Positions 42,039 through 50,319 of a DNA stretch of 55,796 nt are shown one piece after another. Origin of the DNA: Sphingobacterium sp. (GTDB lineage Bacteria > Bacteroidota > Bacteroidia > Sphingobacteriales > Sphingobacteriaceae). A program made the position numbers and the translations under genes. Numbering within the stretch: position 1 is the first letter of the stretch; every line of letters starts with the position of its first letter. Where the stretch lies: contig JALAGS010000045.1 in the NCBI GenBank assembly GCA_022712315.1, positions 1 through 55,796 on the forward strand. The letters run 5' to 3'. The notes beneath the pieces were generated by a model. That model saw only the letters and a program-made list of their open reading frames with translations. It was not told the DNA's origin and ran no database searches.

Positions 42039-42683
42039 CTAAGCCAGGTCAAATTCACCCAGATACGTACTTTTGGATACTTTCTCGGCCTTGCGGTCTG
42101 TAAAGAAGATCCAGACATGCCCCTTGCCACCGAGTAAGTGGGCCGGAATCTGGATGTCTATTGTACCGACGGCACGGGTCGGCGGTGTAGGTGCCGTCAT
42201 AAATTCATCCTTTTCAGGCGAATAGACCAGAATAATGACCTGATCGTCGGCCTTGGTCTTGTAAAGGCTGTTCAGGATGGTATCCCAGTAGATAGAAAGA
42301 ATTCCGCTATCCACAGCAGCCTCCATGCCACCGCCATTGAGGTAAGAGCCTGTACTGATTTCGATCTTGCTGTAATCCAAGCTAAAGTTTGGATAAGTAC
42401 CGGTTACCGCCTGGGCGATATTGAGCTGCAGCGCCACGTTTGTGGGCGTCATCTTATCGGTTTTGGACAGCCCAAACCCCACCTGCAAGATCGGCGTGAT
42501 GGGCATCAGAAATTTGGAGATTTTCAGAAAACGGTCCTGTTGGATCAGCTGTTCCTCGGACATCCCCTTCGTCCGCTTTTTGGGCAAACCTTTAAGGTAG
42601 TTGATAGATTTCCAGGACGATGCTATCACTGCGCCCACTTTACCACTTGCTCTTCCGATTACACCATTGTTGATTGTTGCCAT
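42039..42683 (-). CDS. DUF6266 family protein, copy 1
   Basis: A 214-residue protein with the full DUF6266 pattern: MATINNGVIGRASGKVGAVI, SSWKSINYLKGLP, the QDRFLKISKFL helix, a beta-rich second half (ADDQVIILVYSPEKDEF, VGTIDIQIPAHL) and the ending SKSTYLGEF. The N-terminal part resembles prophage or structural proteins that begin with a G-rich segment, but no function is known. It is the first gene of the five-gene cassette and follows a 448-bp gap with dyads. Confidence 0.85.
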   Translation of the reverse strand: MATINNGVIGRASGKVGAVIASSWKSINYLKGLPKKRTKGMSEEQLIQQDRFLKISKFLMPITPILQVGFGLSKTDKMTPTNVALQLNIAQAVTGTYPNFSLDYSKIEISTGSYLNGGGMEAAVDSGILSIYWDTILNSLYKTKADDQVIILVYSPEKDEFMTAPTPPTRAVGTIDIQIPAHLLGGKGHVWIFFTDRKAEKVSKSTYLGEFDLA

Positions 42684-43131
42684 GTTGTTTTATTTAAAAA
42701 GTTAAATCCCATAAAGCTTTCATTTATACCGGTATGTATTGCTTTACTTCGACAAACATACCACATCAAACAGCCCCTTGTCAATAGCGTAAAACAGGTT
42801 GGCGGAGACTCGTCGGCGGTAGCCCGGCTTTTGTCGGCGGGCTGTCGGAGACCGGACAAAAGCAGGCACAAAATCAGTCGTGCAGTCCGGCATATTCCAG
42901 ATAAGCACTCGTCTGGTACTTCAAAAAATACGCACTCGAGCAACAGTCTTTGACCATTGCTTCGGACCAGCTCCGTACCTGCTTCGGATCAGCAATAGAT
43001 CTTGTACAGATGCCGAACAGACCTTGACCAGTCTCCGAACAGGGAATTACTGTTCAGCAGTGGTTTAACAGTGGTTTCTCTTTAGTTTATCTCCGAAGGC
43101 AATACGAAGCAGGTACGAACAGTATCGGGAT
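42684..43131. promoter_or_regulatory. Repeat-rich control region of the DUF6266 cassette
   Basis: No convincing gene is seen in these 448 bp. GGTATGT (42731-42737) and ACATACC (42756-42762) form a dyad about 50-80 bp before the first DUF6266 gene. GCTTTTGTC and GACAAAAGC pair near 42828-42857. GCTTCGGACCAG and GCTTCGGATCAG repeat near 42959 and 42984. Further TCCGAACAG-like units follow up to about 43040. Confidence 0.45.
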
Positions 43132-43515
43132 TTAAGGCATTTGCCGCGGCCATTTTTTATATTCGGTCACATACAGCTGCACCACATCTTTTTTGAGGAA
43201 GAGATCCGCATTGCCCTCTTTATAGGTAGCCTTGAGTAGGCCCTGGGCGATACGACGTTCGATGGTGCGCACACTTTTGCTCAAAAAATAGGCGACTTCG
43301 TGGATGGTCATCGTACCTGTCAGCTTTTGGAGCTCCGTATACCGCTGTTCCTGCAGCAGGTCAAGGATACGGTCCAGCTTAGCTTCTAGCGTCGTATTTT
43401 CGTTGCTTGGTTTTAGTTGAAAAGAATAGTGGATTTTTAGGCGAATACCTGTCGCATTGGACACAAAATGAGGATTAATCTCCTGCTGATCAGGAGATCC
43501 TTTAACAAAAAACAT
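43132..43515 (-). CDS. Helix-turn-helix (excisionase/MerR-like) protein
   Basis: A 127-residue protein. After a variable N-terminus and a helical stretch (LEAKLDRILDLLQEQRYTELQKL) comes an HTH_17-type domain: TMTIHEVAYFLSKSVRTIERRIAQGLLKA, then a wing-like KEGNADLFLKKDVVQLYV. Proteins of this type accompany mobile elements and small gene cassettes in Bacteroidota. It is upstream of the DUF6266 cassette on the same strand and may control it. A perfect dyad lies 11 bp before its start. Confidence 0.82.
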   Translation of the reverse strand: MFFVKGSPDQQEINPHFVSNATGIRLKIHYSFQLKPSNENTTLEAKLDRILDLLQEQRYTELQKLTGTMTIHEVAYFLSKSVRTIERRIAQGLLKATYKEGNADLFLKKDVVQLYVTEYKKWPRQMP

Positions 43516-43525
43516 AAACGGGTGA

Positions 43526-43542
43526 GGTTAGTTCGACTAACC
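43526..43542. promoter_or_regulatory. Perfect dyad before the HTH gene
   Basis: GGTTAGT and ACTAACC flank TCG, 11 bp upstream of the HTH start. It can be an autoregulatory operator or an mRNA hairpin next to the ribosome binding site. Confidence 0.5.
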
Positions 43543-43615
43543 GCCGAAATCCAGCTCAGCAGCAGACTTGTTGTCTACTGCGCTCGGTCTATCTAAGTTT
43601 ATAAAGTGGGATGAT

Positions 43616-44650
43616 TCAATTGAGCCGAATAAGGTAATCCCATCCCTCATGCTCTAGCTTATTGACGTTATCCAAAAAATCCTTTAGCTTTTTTTCTTTG
43701 CGCATCCATTCGGTTATCTGCAGCAGGTTGCTGATCTCCAATTCCGTCATATTCAACTTTAGACTGTCAAACACTTCCTTGCGGAACTCTAGGTAAGTGG
43801 CATTTGGCATTATCGGTTGACGCACGTGCATCATATTTACCCTACAGGTGCTATTGATGCGAAAATACCATTTATCAAGCCCCAATCTTTCTAGCTCTTG
43901 CACGTAGTGATGAGCCTCCAGGCGGATACCGTTGATGAGGATGACTTCCTTTTTTCTTTTTTGGGAAAAATAAAAAGGAACATCAAACATACGCACAGCA
44001 TCCGCCCCCAAAGTATTGGGACTGAATGGCGAATGGTTGTACAGCACATCATAGAGTGATCCGATGACGATAGTCCTATCCAATGCACTTGGAGGCGCTA
44101 TGGCCTCCTCTTTTTCTGTTGTATTTTCAACAAGGCTACGTTGCGCTATAATCTCTTTACCTAATAGTGCCATCACATTTTCAGTTGTCAGCCACCATAA
44201 TTTGCCGTTAAGAAAAACATAGCTTACGTAAGCTACACAGCCCGTACTAATGATAGGCATATAATGCAACAGATAGCTTCTTAACAAGCTGTACGTATCT
44301 TCGCTGCGCACCGAAGCGATACAATAGATTATGTAGAGATAAATCGATAGAATCGGTATAGTTGTAGCAAGAATTGCACAGAAGAGTTGACCTTTGGGTA
44401 TACTCTTGGTCATGATCCTCCCCTTGCGCATGAGTGTCAAATCAGGATACTGCTTCTGCCAATAAGTCCAAAAGGCTTTAAGAAACATCTGCGTGAAAAC
44501 TACCGCGGTACCAATCGCAATTGCAAATCCCACTGTCCACATCCAATAGGTCTGTGTCCAAAATCGATTCAGATAAATACCGTGATTTCCGATTAAATTA
44601 AAAAGCATGGAGATGAGTAAACTCTCCACAATTAGTTTTAATACTTTCAT
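43616..44650 (-). CDS. LytTR-like membrane regulator
   Basis: A 344-residue protein with about four membrane helices in the first 160 residues (around 5-25, 35-60, 90-115 and 128-150). A C-terminal soluble part follows in which VILINGIRLEAHHYVQELE and WYFRINSTCRVNMMHV match the beta-strands of LytTR DNA-binding domains, ending with a helical tail. Membrane-anchored LytTR proteins usually regulate a neighbouring gene. It is divergent from the small gene at 44840 across 189 bp. A paralogue in the same arrangement lies at the left edge of the window. No kinase is nearby, so it may sense a signal directly in the membrane. Confidence 0.75.
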   Translation of the reverse strand: MKVLKLIVESLLISMLFNLIGNHGIYLNRFWTQTYWMWTVGFAIAIGTAVVFTQMFLKAFWTYWQKQYPDLTLMRKGRIMTKSIPKGQLFCAILATTIPILSIYLYIIYCIASVRSEDTYSLLRSYLLHYMPIISTGCVAYVSYVFLNGKLWWLTTENVMALLGKEIIAQRSLVENTTEKEEAIAPPSALDRTIVIGSLYDVLYNHSPFSPNTLGADAVRMFDVPFYFSQKRKKEVILINGIRLEAHHYVQELERLGLDKWYFRINSTCRVNMMHVRQPIMPNATYLEFRKEVFDSLKLNMTELEISNLLQITEWMRKEKKLKDFLDNVNKLEHEGWDYLIRLN

Positions 44651-44715
44651 ATGCTACGTCAAGCTCTCTTAATGGCTTAGGTTTATACTGGTTCCCATAC
44701 CCAATTTACTAAATA

Positions 44716-44823
44716 AAATCAAATATTAAGCAAAATTCATTCGCTCAAAAGAAGACTTTCCTCCAAAATCCCGGAGGTTAGGACACGGCGGTTGCTAATT
44801 TGATCTATTTAAATAAATATTTG
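44716..44823 (+). promoter_or_regulatory. Conserved control region, second module
   Basis: This region matches 197-305 in order and spacing: ATATTAAGCAAAATT, CAAAAGAAGA, CCTCC-N8-GGAGG (44760-44777) and AATATTTG (44816-44823), which lies 16 bases before the start codon. Within the dyad, spacer length and both arms are unchanged while one spacer base differs. Confidence 0.55.
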
Positions 44824-44839
44824 CAAAAATACAATTTGA

Positions 44840-45229
44840 ATGAAAGAGAACTTTGACAATGCAGGCGTGGCGCAAAAAGTAGCCATGCTCCTCGCTCTGC
44901 CACTAGCGGAGCGAGCACTAGAAATGGAACTTCTTAAAGACGACTTTGCAGTCTGGATGGAGCATAATTTTAACTTGCAGTCCCATCAGGTGTACCAGCT
45001 TTATAACAAGCTTTCCGCTGGGCTCCGAGAAGAACTTGGCACGGCTATCAGCAATTACCTGATGCAAGGCAATGTGCTTCAATTTCAAAAAGACGAGAAG
45101 GGTGATGAGGAAGATCCAGAATTTAAGGAGCTCATGGTTCACGGCCTCGATGAATGGCAGGATGGCGTTACGACAGCGCTGCTGACACCACTGTTTATAC
45201 GGATTTACTACCCTGATCCGCAGCAGTAA
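44840..45229 (+). CDS. Small acidic protein of unknown function, copy 2
   Basis: A 129-residue protein paralogous to the one at 322-699. It begins MKENFDNAGVAQKVAMLLAL, carries WMEHNFNL, GTAISNYLMQGNV and QKDEKGDEEDPEF, and ends with a hydrophobic LFIRIYYP segment also found in copy 1 (LHIRISY). It has no signal or membrane segment. It is divergent from the LytTR-like gene and is followed by a GC-rich hairpin and an AraC gene. I do not recognise the family. Confidence 0.78.
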   Translation: MKENFDNAGVAQKVAMLLALPLAERALEMELLKDDFAVWMEHNFNLQSHQVYQLYNKLSAGLREELGTAISNYLMQGNVLQFQKDEKGDEEDPEFKELMVHGLDEWQDGVTTALLTPLFIRIYYPDPQQ

Positions 45230-45256
45230 TCCAATCCTACGTTATCCAAAACCAAT

Positions 45257-45290
45257 TCCCCCGATCATTCCGAAATCCTGACCGGGGGGA
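45257..45290 (+). terminator. GC-rich hairpin after the small gene
   Basis: TCCCCCG and CGGGGGGA pair around about 19 bases and are followed by a short TTATATT stretch. It separates the small gene from the AraC gene. Confidence 0.5.
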
Positions 45291-45312
45291 TTATATTGAC
45301 CTATACCCCATT

Positions 45313-46320
45313 ATGAAGAAAACATTACAGATCGATCTCGCACAGGTATTTGGCGAGCCACTCAGTCCTAGAACTGATACGCTACAGCCGCGAATAAGCA
45401 TGTCCAATGCGGACTATCAACATTACGAAAACCAAAATGGACAGGCCTGCCTGCAGCAGTTTGACGGCATGCTCGGCTACATCAATATATTGGATCTGCA
45501 TCTGCCCGGCGACATCGTTATTCCTATACAAGTCACGCGTTCGGATATGCATATCTTTTATCTGCTCACGAAAGATCGTGCCATTCAGATCAGGGATATC
45601 CAGAAGCAGATCAGCTACAGCATCTCTTGCAATCGCGGCCGTTACTTCTACTTACCCACAGGTGATTATGAATTACATATTCCTACTGGCAGCTATACCA
45701 TCGTTAATTTTTATTTCCGCGGCAGCATTTTCCGCGATGGCAACGAGCGTCCCTTCCACTTTCTTCATCCATTGATCCATGCCTATCGACAACAAGATCC
45801 GCATGTATGGTGCAGCGTCGATTTTCGTGCCGGTACCAGAACTATTTCATTGATGAAAACCATTTCGGCAAACATCAAAAAAGGTGACCTGGACAGCGAG
45901 ATCAATATCCTTTGGGGTATCAAGAAACTGATCCAGCTATCGAAGGAAAAGATCTTTGAAGAATATGACAAGATTTCGGAATCCTACATAAAATCCAAAG
46001 AAGCCCATGCAGCCATTAAGCAGGTTGTAGCCGAGCATGGTCAGGATTTTAAACTAGAAGATATTGCCTGGCAGCTCGGGATCAGTATGGACTATCTACA
46101 TCAACTTATCCAGAGTAATTATAGGCTAAGCCCTCAAGAGCTGAAAATAGATTTTATGCTGGATCTCGCCAAGAAATATATCTTGGATGGTATGCATACC
46201 GATGCGATCGCTTATGAACTGGGCTACTCCTCACCCAGCAGCTTTACCCGCTTCTTTAAAAAGAAAACGGGCATGACCGCAACGGAGTTTTTTAAGCGGT
46301 ATACCCAAGACTATTTATAG
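45313..46320 (+). CDS. AraC family transcriptional regulator
   Basis: A 335-residue protein. The C-terminal HTH pair is typical: DFKLEDIAWQLGISMDYLHQLIQSNYRLSP, then AIAYELGYSSPSSFTRFFKKKTGMTATEF. The N-terminal 220 residues are a beta-rich sensing part (GYINILDLHLPGDIVIPIQVT, YFYLPTGDYELHIPTGSYTIVNFYFRG) unlike the other AraC proteins here. It lies 35 bp upstream of an unknown gene on the same strand and next to the LytTR/small-protein module. Confidence 0.9.
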   Translation: MKKTLQIDLAQVFGEPLSPRTDTLQPRISMSNADYQHYENQNGQACLQQFDGMLGYINILDLHLPGDIVIPIQVTRSDMHIFYLLTKDRAIQIRDIQKQISYSISCNRGRYFYLPTGDYELHIPTGSYTIVNFYFRGSIFRDGNERPFHFLHPLIHAYRQQDPHVWCSVDFRAGTRTISLMKTISANIKKGDLDSEINILWGIKKLIQLSKEKIFEEYDKISESYIKSKEAHAAIKQVVAEHGQDFKLEDIAWQLGISMDYLHQLIQSNYRLSPQELKIDFMLDLAKKYILDGMHTDAIAYELGYSSPSSFTRFFKKKTGMTATEFFKRYTQDYL

Positions 46321-46355
46321 AATTTATTATTAAATTAACCTAGTAACCTAAAAAC

Positions 46356-47036
46356 ATGAGAGAAATCATTCAAAAAACCGGAAAATTTTTCAGAGCGATC
46401 GGACAACTTTTTGTAGCTGAGCCAGCTGACAAAAGCACGATTATTGCGAGAAAAGTCTGTAGAAAATATAGAGCCTGGAAATATGGTCCGCTAGATATTT
46501 TTATCGAAATAGCCGCCTCCTATTTCCCTGAAAATTATCAGCTTGATGAAGAGGTACTCAAGGCAGCAAATGCTGCTGGCAACATTTATTCTCCAAAAGG
46601 TATGCTTTATTTTCTATTGTCCCATGCGAGAAAGGTAGAGGCGCCACGGCAGCCATTGCCCATTAAAACGAGCTATAGCTATGTGGCATGGCAAAAGATC
46701 AATCTATCAAAAGTGGATATCGTGACAACCCTCACCAAACACCCACGTTTAATAGAAATTCGTGAGGAAACGCTGGAACTGTCTGCTGCTAAAGCCGAGA
46801 TACTGATCTTGAGCAGCGGTGGTGATTATTTTGAAGTAAATCATCTTCTTTCGAAGATTGACTTGACAAATAAATATGTAATTATCTGTTCTGTTTTTGA
46901 CGAAGACGAAATACGCGATCATGTTCTTTATCGAGTAGATCGGAAAATTTCGCCAAATTTTAAAAGTGAAAACGAATGTCTTTCATTCATCGACGAGATT
47001 ATTCGAGAAGCCACCACAATAACTTTGAACATTTAA
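46356..47036 (+). CDS. Hypothetical 226-residue protein
   Basis: I do not recognise this protein. It has no signal peptide or membrane helix. The first 30 residues are basic (MREIIQKTGKFFRAIGQLFV); the middle has WKYGPLDIFIEIAASYFPENY and a KGMLYFLLSHARK helix, and the C-terminal part looks alpha/beta (KYVIICSVFDEDEIRDHVLY). It lies 35 bp after the AraC gene, probably in one transcript, and is followed by a terminator. Confidence 0.72.
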   Translation: MREIIQKTGKFFRAIGQLFVAEPADKSTIIARKVCRKYRAWKYGPLDIFIEIAASYFPENYQLDEEVLKAANAAGNIYSPKGMLYFLLSHARKVEAPRQPLPIKTSYSYVAWQKINLSKVDIVTTLTKHPRLIEIREETLELSAAKAEILILSSGGDYFEVNHLLSKIDLTNKYVIICSVFDEDEIRDHVLYRVDRKISPNFKSENECLSFIDEIIREATTITLNI

Positions 47037-47044
47037 CCGTAACG

Positions 47045-47065
47045 TCCCCTTCCCGGGGGATTTTT
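47045..47065 (+). terminator. Terminator of the AraC/unknown operon
   Basis: TCCCC and GGGGA pair around six bases and are followed by TTTTT, nine bases after the stop. From here to 47283 no supported gene is seen. Confidence 0.8.
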
Positions 47066-47283
47066 CATTGCTATACCTATTCATTATTCCAAACCTGTAT
47101 ATACTACTCTCCAGATTCGGTCAATTCCACCTGCTTTTTACTGGCGAACTTTGGTACAAGATGTTAGACACAAGAGCACGGCGACAAAGGAATAATATAC
47201 GCAATAAATAATAAAATGCGGGATCAAAATAATAAAACAACAGTGAATAAATAATCAGAGGCAGCATGTAAATAGTTAGTACC

Positions 47284-47838
47284 ATGAACAAGATAAATAA
47301 CCCTATCGACCATACAGTTCCGGTGTCAAGTCCAGGAAGCAGACACGGGGTACTCTTGGCGCATTTAAAGACAAAATGTGCCGAACTTATCTCTTTCGCT
47401 AAAAAGCATCCCCGCGAATTCGCAGTACAAATGATCACTTACATGCTGCTATGCCTATGGGTTGTGGTCGCTTCAAGAAAGCTATTTGACTATTCAGCTT
47501 TTAGACAAGCTATGCTAGATCAGCCTTTCGAGGATAAGTATGGGATTGTATTGTCGTACCTCTTACCCCTAATTCAGCTTAGTGCAGCTGTACTCTTTAT
47601 TTTCGAAAAAACAAGGCGGTATGGATTCTTGCTAACGATCTTGCTTATGATCGCTTTCTCCTGGTATATCACGCTTGTGTTAAAAAGAAAGTGGGGATTT
47701 ATTCCATGCTATTGTACGCTGGAGTTCCCTACCGATTGGAAAGGACATCTTTGGATTAATGGAATTATCGCTGTATTTGCTATTGTCGGATTGCTATTAG
47801 ATAGAATAAGGAAACGAGCTAATACCTGCGTAACCTGA
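47284..47838 (+). CDS. MauE/DoxX-like redox-associated membrane protein
   Basis: A 184-residue membrane protein with four hydrophobic helices, in the pattern of the MauE/DoxX family. Its second helix region contains WVVVASRKLFDYSAFRQAMLDQPF, then LSYLLPLIQLSAAVLFIF and WYITLVLKRKWGFIPCYCTLEF, in which the CYC motif near residue 140 could take part in thiol chemistry. Relatives work with thioredoxin-like proteins in the envelope. A TlpA-like gene lies nearby at 48274-48900. A DUF6520 gene follows 161 bp downstream. Confidence 0.82.
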   Translation: MNKINNPIDHTVPVSSPGSRHGVLLAHLKTKCAELISFAKKHPREFAVQMITYMLLCLWVVVASRKLFDYSAFRQAMLDQPFEDKYGIVLSYLLPLIQLSAAVLFIFEKTRRYGFLLTILLMIAFSWYITLVLKRKWGFIPCYCTLEFPTDWKGHLWINGIIAVFAIVGLLLDRIRKRANTCVT

Positions 47839-47999
47839 AAGATATTAGTGCTAATCGCTACAGCGGAAACTGAGCCCTAGGCTGGCCTGGTGGAAGGGCA
47901 CGTCTGCCAAAAGACATGTAAAGGATTGGCTTACCTTTCGCTCCATTGGGATTTAAAACAGAGCCAACTATCAAATTATTATCATTCATAAACGATGTT

Positions 48000-48287
48000 A
48001 TGAAACAATTTAAATTTAATGCAAAAGCCACAGTAGCTGTGGCCATTGCAGTCGCTTCATTCTTTGGGTTCAATAGCTTTAAAAAAGCAGATACTCATCT
48101 TTACAAATTAGTCGACGGAGAATACCGTATGGTGGACGAAAGCAGTGGAGAATGTAAACCAACCACGCCAAACACCTGTCTTTGGGAAATTGAAAGTAAT
48201 GACTTGACAATTCCCCAAAATCAGGCTCCATCACCGCAACCTGTTAGACAAGGAGAATTCGATGGCGATTTCGCTACCGCTCCTTAG
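48000..48287 (+). CDS. DUF6520 family small secreted protein
   Basis: The start at 48000 (MKQFKFNAKATVAVAIAVAS) gives a 95-residue protein with an N-terminal signal or anchor segment. The remainder has EYRMVDESSGECKPTTPNTC, with two cysteines, and a proline-rich end. DUF6520 proteins are found beside MauE-like and SusC/D genes in Sphingobacteriaceae; their function is unknown. The 3' end overlaps the TlpA-like gene on the other strand by 14 bp. Confidence 0.78.
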   Translation: MKQFKFNAKATVAVAIAVASFFGFNSFKKADTHLYKLVDGEYRMVDESSGECKPTTPNTCLWEIESNDLTIPQNQAPSPQPVRQGEFDGDFATAP

Positions 48288-48900
48288 TCTTTTTTGAACT
48301 GGATAGCAAATATTCGTTGATAAGCGCTTTAAATCTTAGCGACCCAGCGGATTCTATCCCATTCTTTTCAGGCAACGGCCGAGGGGGATTTCTTTCTACG
48401 ATTTCCCCCTCTTTGCCGACTATGATCCAACGGGGCACCCCCTCCATGTTATAATAACTTGTAATTGGATGATAAAATCCTTTTGGAGCTGTGCTTAAAG
48501 AAATGGATAAAGAATCAGTATAGTAATACTTTTTGTGCATTAGCACATCACCGTTATCTAAACAATTTTTCCATACATCAACATTGTCATCCAGATTGAT
48601 GTCAATAAAAACGACGTCTTTATTGGATTCATAATATTTTCTGATTTTTGCAAGTGGTTCAGACATGACCATACAAGGGCCACATCGATTAATCCAAAAG
48701 TCGATCACGACTACCTTACCTTTAAAATCTACCATACGTATAAGCTTTCCATTCCTATCTTTTAATTCAAAAGGATAAGCCATCGTGCTATCAAGCTGCG
48801 TTGTATTCAATTTTATTGTTGCTGATACATTTTGAAATGTAACCGATATTAAAACGATCAATATGCCTAGCATAAATAATCTCCATTTGTTTTTTCCCAT
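48274..48900 (-). CDS. TlpA-like thioredoxin-fold protein
   Basis: A 208-residue envelope protein with an N-terminal signal or anchor (WRLFMLGILIVLISVTFQNVSA) and a redoxin domain: GKVVVIDFWINRCGPCMVMSEPLAKI, with the CGPC active site, then VPRWIIVGKEGEIVERNPPRP with the cis-proline. It should reduce or oxidise thiols outside the cytoplasm. It starts only 3 bp after the SusD gene and closes that operon. The nearby MauE-like protein may supply its electrons, which is an inference. Confidence 0.9.
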   Translation of the reverse strand: MGKNKWRLFMLGILIVLISVTFQNVSATIKLNTTQLDSTMAYPFELKDRNGKLIRMVDFKGKVVVIDFWINRCGPCMVMSEPLAKIRKYYESNKDVVFIDINLDDNVDVWKNCLDNGDVLMHKKYYYTDSLSISLSTAPKGFYHPITSYYNMEGVPRWIIVGKEGEIVERNPPRPLPEKNGIESAGSLRFKALINEYLLSSSKKTKER

Positions 48901-48903
48901 ATT

Positions 48904-50301
48904 CTATCTTTTGTTTTGTGTTAATCCACTGAACTGTATTTCCTGTATTGGTAATAAAAATGCATATTTTAAGCTTTTGGGCGGCAGTATATATTCCTTA
49001 TCGCCCAATATTCTTTTAAAACTTATATTCCGACCCTCCACATTTAATCGACGGACATCCGACCAGCGCATCCCCCGAAAAAGAAGTTCCTTGCGGCGCT
49101 CATCCAACACCTGTTGAATGGCATCTTTACTAGTATTAAAATTGACTCTTGGTATGTTGCCTGCAGCAAAACGATTTTTATAGAGATTGTCCAACAATAT
49201 TTTTGTTCCATCAAGATCGCCAGTCCTAGCTTTACATTCCGCGAATATCAGCAAGACCTCATCGGTCGCCGCTCCATTAAAACAATTCGTTCCATTTAGC
49301 CCTGTCGTATAGAGATTCTTTCTATTGGCTTTTCCATCTTCGGTAAATGTGAAATATGCTTTTAACCGTAGGTCTTTGGGGTGATAGAGAGCGATTAAAG
49401 TCGAATCCACAAAACTATTCGGAGCAAATCTTCCAACGGCAGTTGATAGGTAACCTTGCTGGGTGCACATCACCAAAATTTCCGCGTTATTCCGATCGAA
49501 AATTGCATCACCGTCTAACACAAGTTTATTATAATCCAATAGGACATTGTATGTATTGTACGACTTCTCGCTATATTGCAAAGCTTTTCCAAAATCACCC
49601 ATAACCAAATAAATCCTTGCCAGCATAGCCTCTGCAGCAACGGTACAAGGTCTATTCCTAAAAGTCGAAGGGATCTTGTTTTGCAACAGCCCAACAGACT
49701 CTTCCATATCCTTCACGATGCTATTATAGGTGGCCTCAAGCGACGCCCTCTTCTCCAATTGATCAATATTCGGTGAGTAGCGCAATGGAATCCCAAACTC
49801 ATTTGCAGCAGTCTTCTGATCGTAAGGCAGACAAAATGTTTCGGCAAGCGCGAAATTCCACATTGCCCTGAAAAATAATGCCGTACCTTTGATATCATTG
49901 TATTCATCCCTATTCGCGGCAGTAACCTCGATCTTGTTCAATACATCAAGGACAACATTGCATACATAAATAGCGTAGTAGCAATTGTTCCATTCGCTGA
50001 TCTGCGGATTGCCTTCGTAGATATCATCTTTCCAGATATAAGAATTCCGTTCCTGTACAAATACTGTCGACTCCCAGGTCGCCTTGTTATAGTAATATTC
50101 ATCAGAAGCCAACTGCCCCAAAGACGGAAACCAATAGTTTAATCCCTGCACTAACTGACCATCGTTATCTAGAAGACGTCTGCAATCGTTTAAAGTCTTT
50201 GGATTTACTATACTCGCATCGGGTTTCTCTTCCAAAAAAGACTTTGCACAGCCCATGCATAATAGCAAGGACAATACATATATAAAAAGCTGCTTTTTCA
50301 T
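48904..50301 (-). CDS. SusD/RagB family nutrient-binding lipoprotein
   Basis: A 465-residue outer-membrane lipoprotein with lipobox LCMGC (C18). The helical SusD/RagB pattern is visible: YYAIYVCNVVLDVLNKIE, IKGTALFFRAMWNFALAETF and AAEAMLARIYLVMGDFGKALQYSEK, with a C-terminal RRKELLFRGMRWSDVRRLNV. It forms the lid of the SusC transporter encoded 18 bp upstream. The ligand cannot be read from the sequence. The absence of polysaccharide enzymes suggests a peptide, metal complex or thiol-containing ligand. Confidence 0.94.
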   Translation of the reverse strand: MKKQLFIYVLSLLLCMGCAKSFLEEKPDASIVNPKTLNDCRRLLDNDGQLVQGLNYWFPSLGQLASDEYYYNKATWESTVFVQERNSYIWKDDIYEGNPQISEWNNCYYAIYVCNVVLDVLNKIEVTAANRDEYNDIKGTALFFRAMWNFALAETFCLPYDQKTAANEFGIPLRYSPNIDQLEKRASLEATYNSIVKDMEESVGLLQNKIPSTFRNRPCTVAAEAMLARIYLVMGDFGKALQYSEKSYNTYNVLLDYNKLVLDGDAIFDRNNAEILVMCTQQGYLSTAVGRFAPNSFVDSTLIALYHPKDLRLKAYFTFTEDGKANRKNLYTTGLNGTNCFNGAATDEVLLIFAECKARTGDLDGTKILLDNLYKNRFAAGNIPRVNFNTSKDAIQQVLDERRKELLFRGMRWSDVRRLNVEGRNISFKRILGDKEYILPPKSLKYAFLLPIQEIQFSGLTQNKR

Positions 50302-50319
50302 CTTAATATCTTTTAATCA

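Noticed and set aside
42659..42943. 94-codon frame on the - strand upstream of the first DUF6266 gene
   Set aside because: It overlaps the DUF6266 start, is cysteine-rich without any domain pattern, and covers the dyads of the control region.
42720..43060. CRISPR array in the repeat-rich gap
   Set aside because: The repeats are short, irregular in spacing and imperfect, and no cas genes are present.
40439..43515. A complete prophage or tailocin
   Set aside because: No capsid, sheath, tube, baseplate, terminase or integrase gene is visible; only DUF5675 and a holin-like peptide hint at phage relations.
47121..47438. 105-codon hydrophobic frame on the - strand
   Set aside because: It overlaps the first 155 bases of the MauE-like gene. 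The hydrophobic look comes from AT-rich DNA, and no start signal or family pattern is seen.
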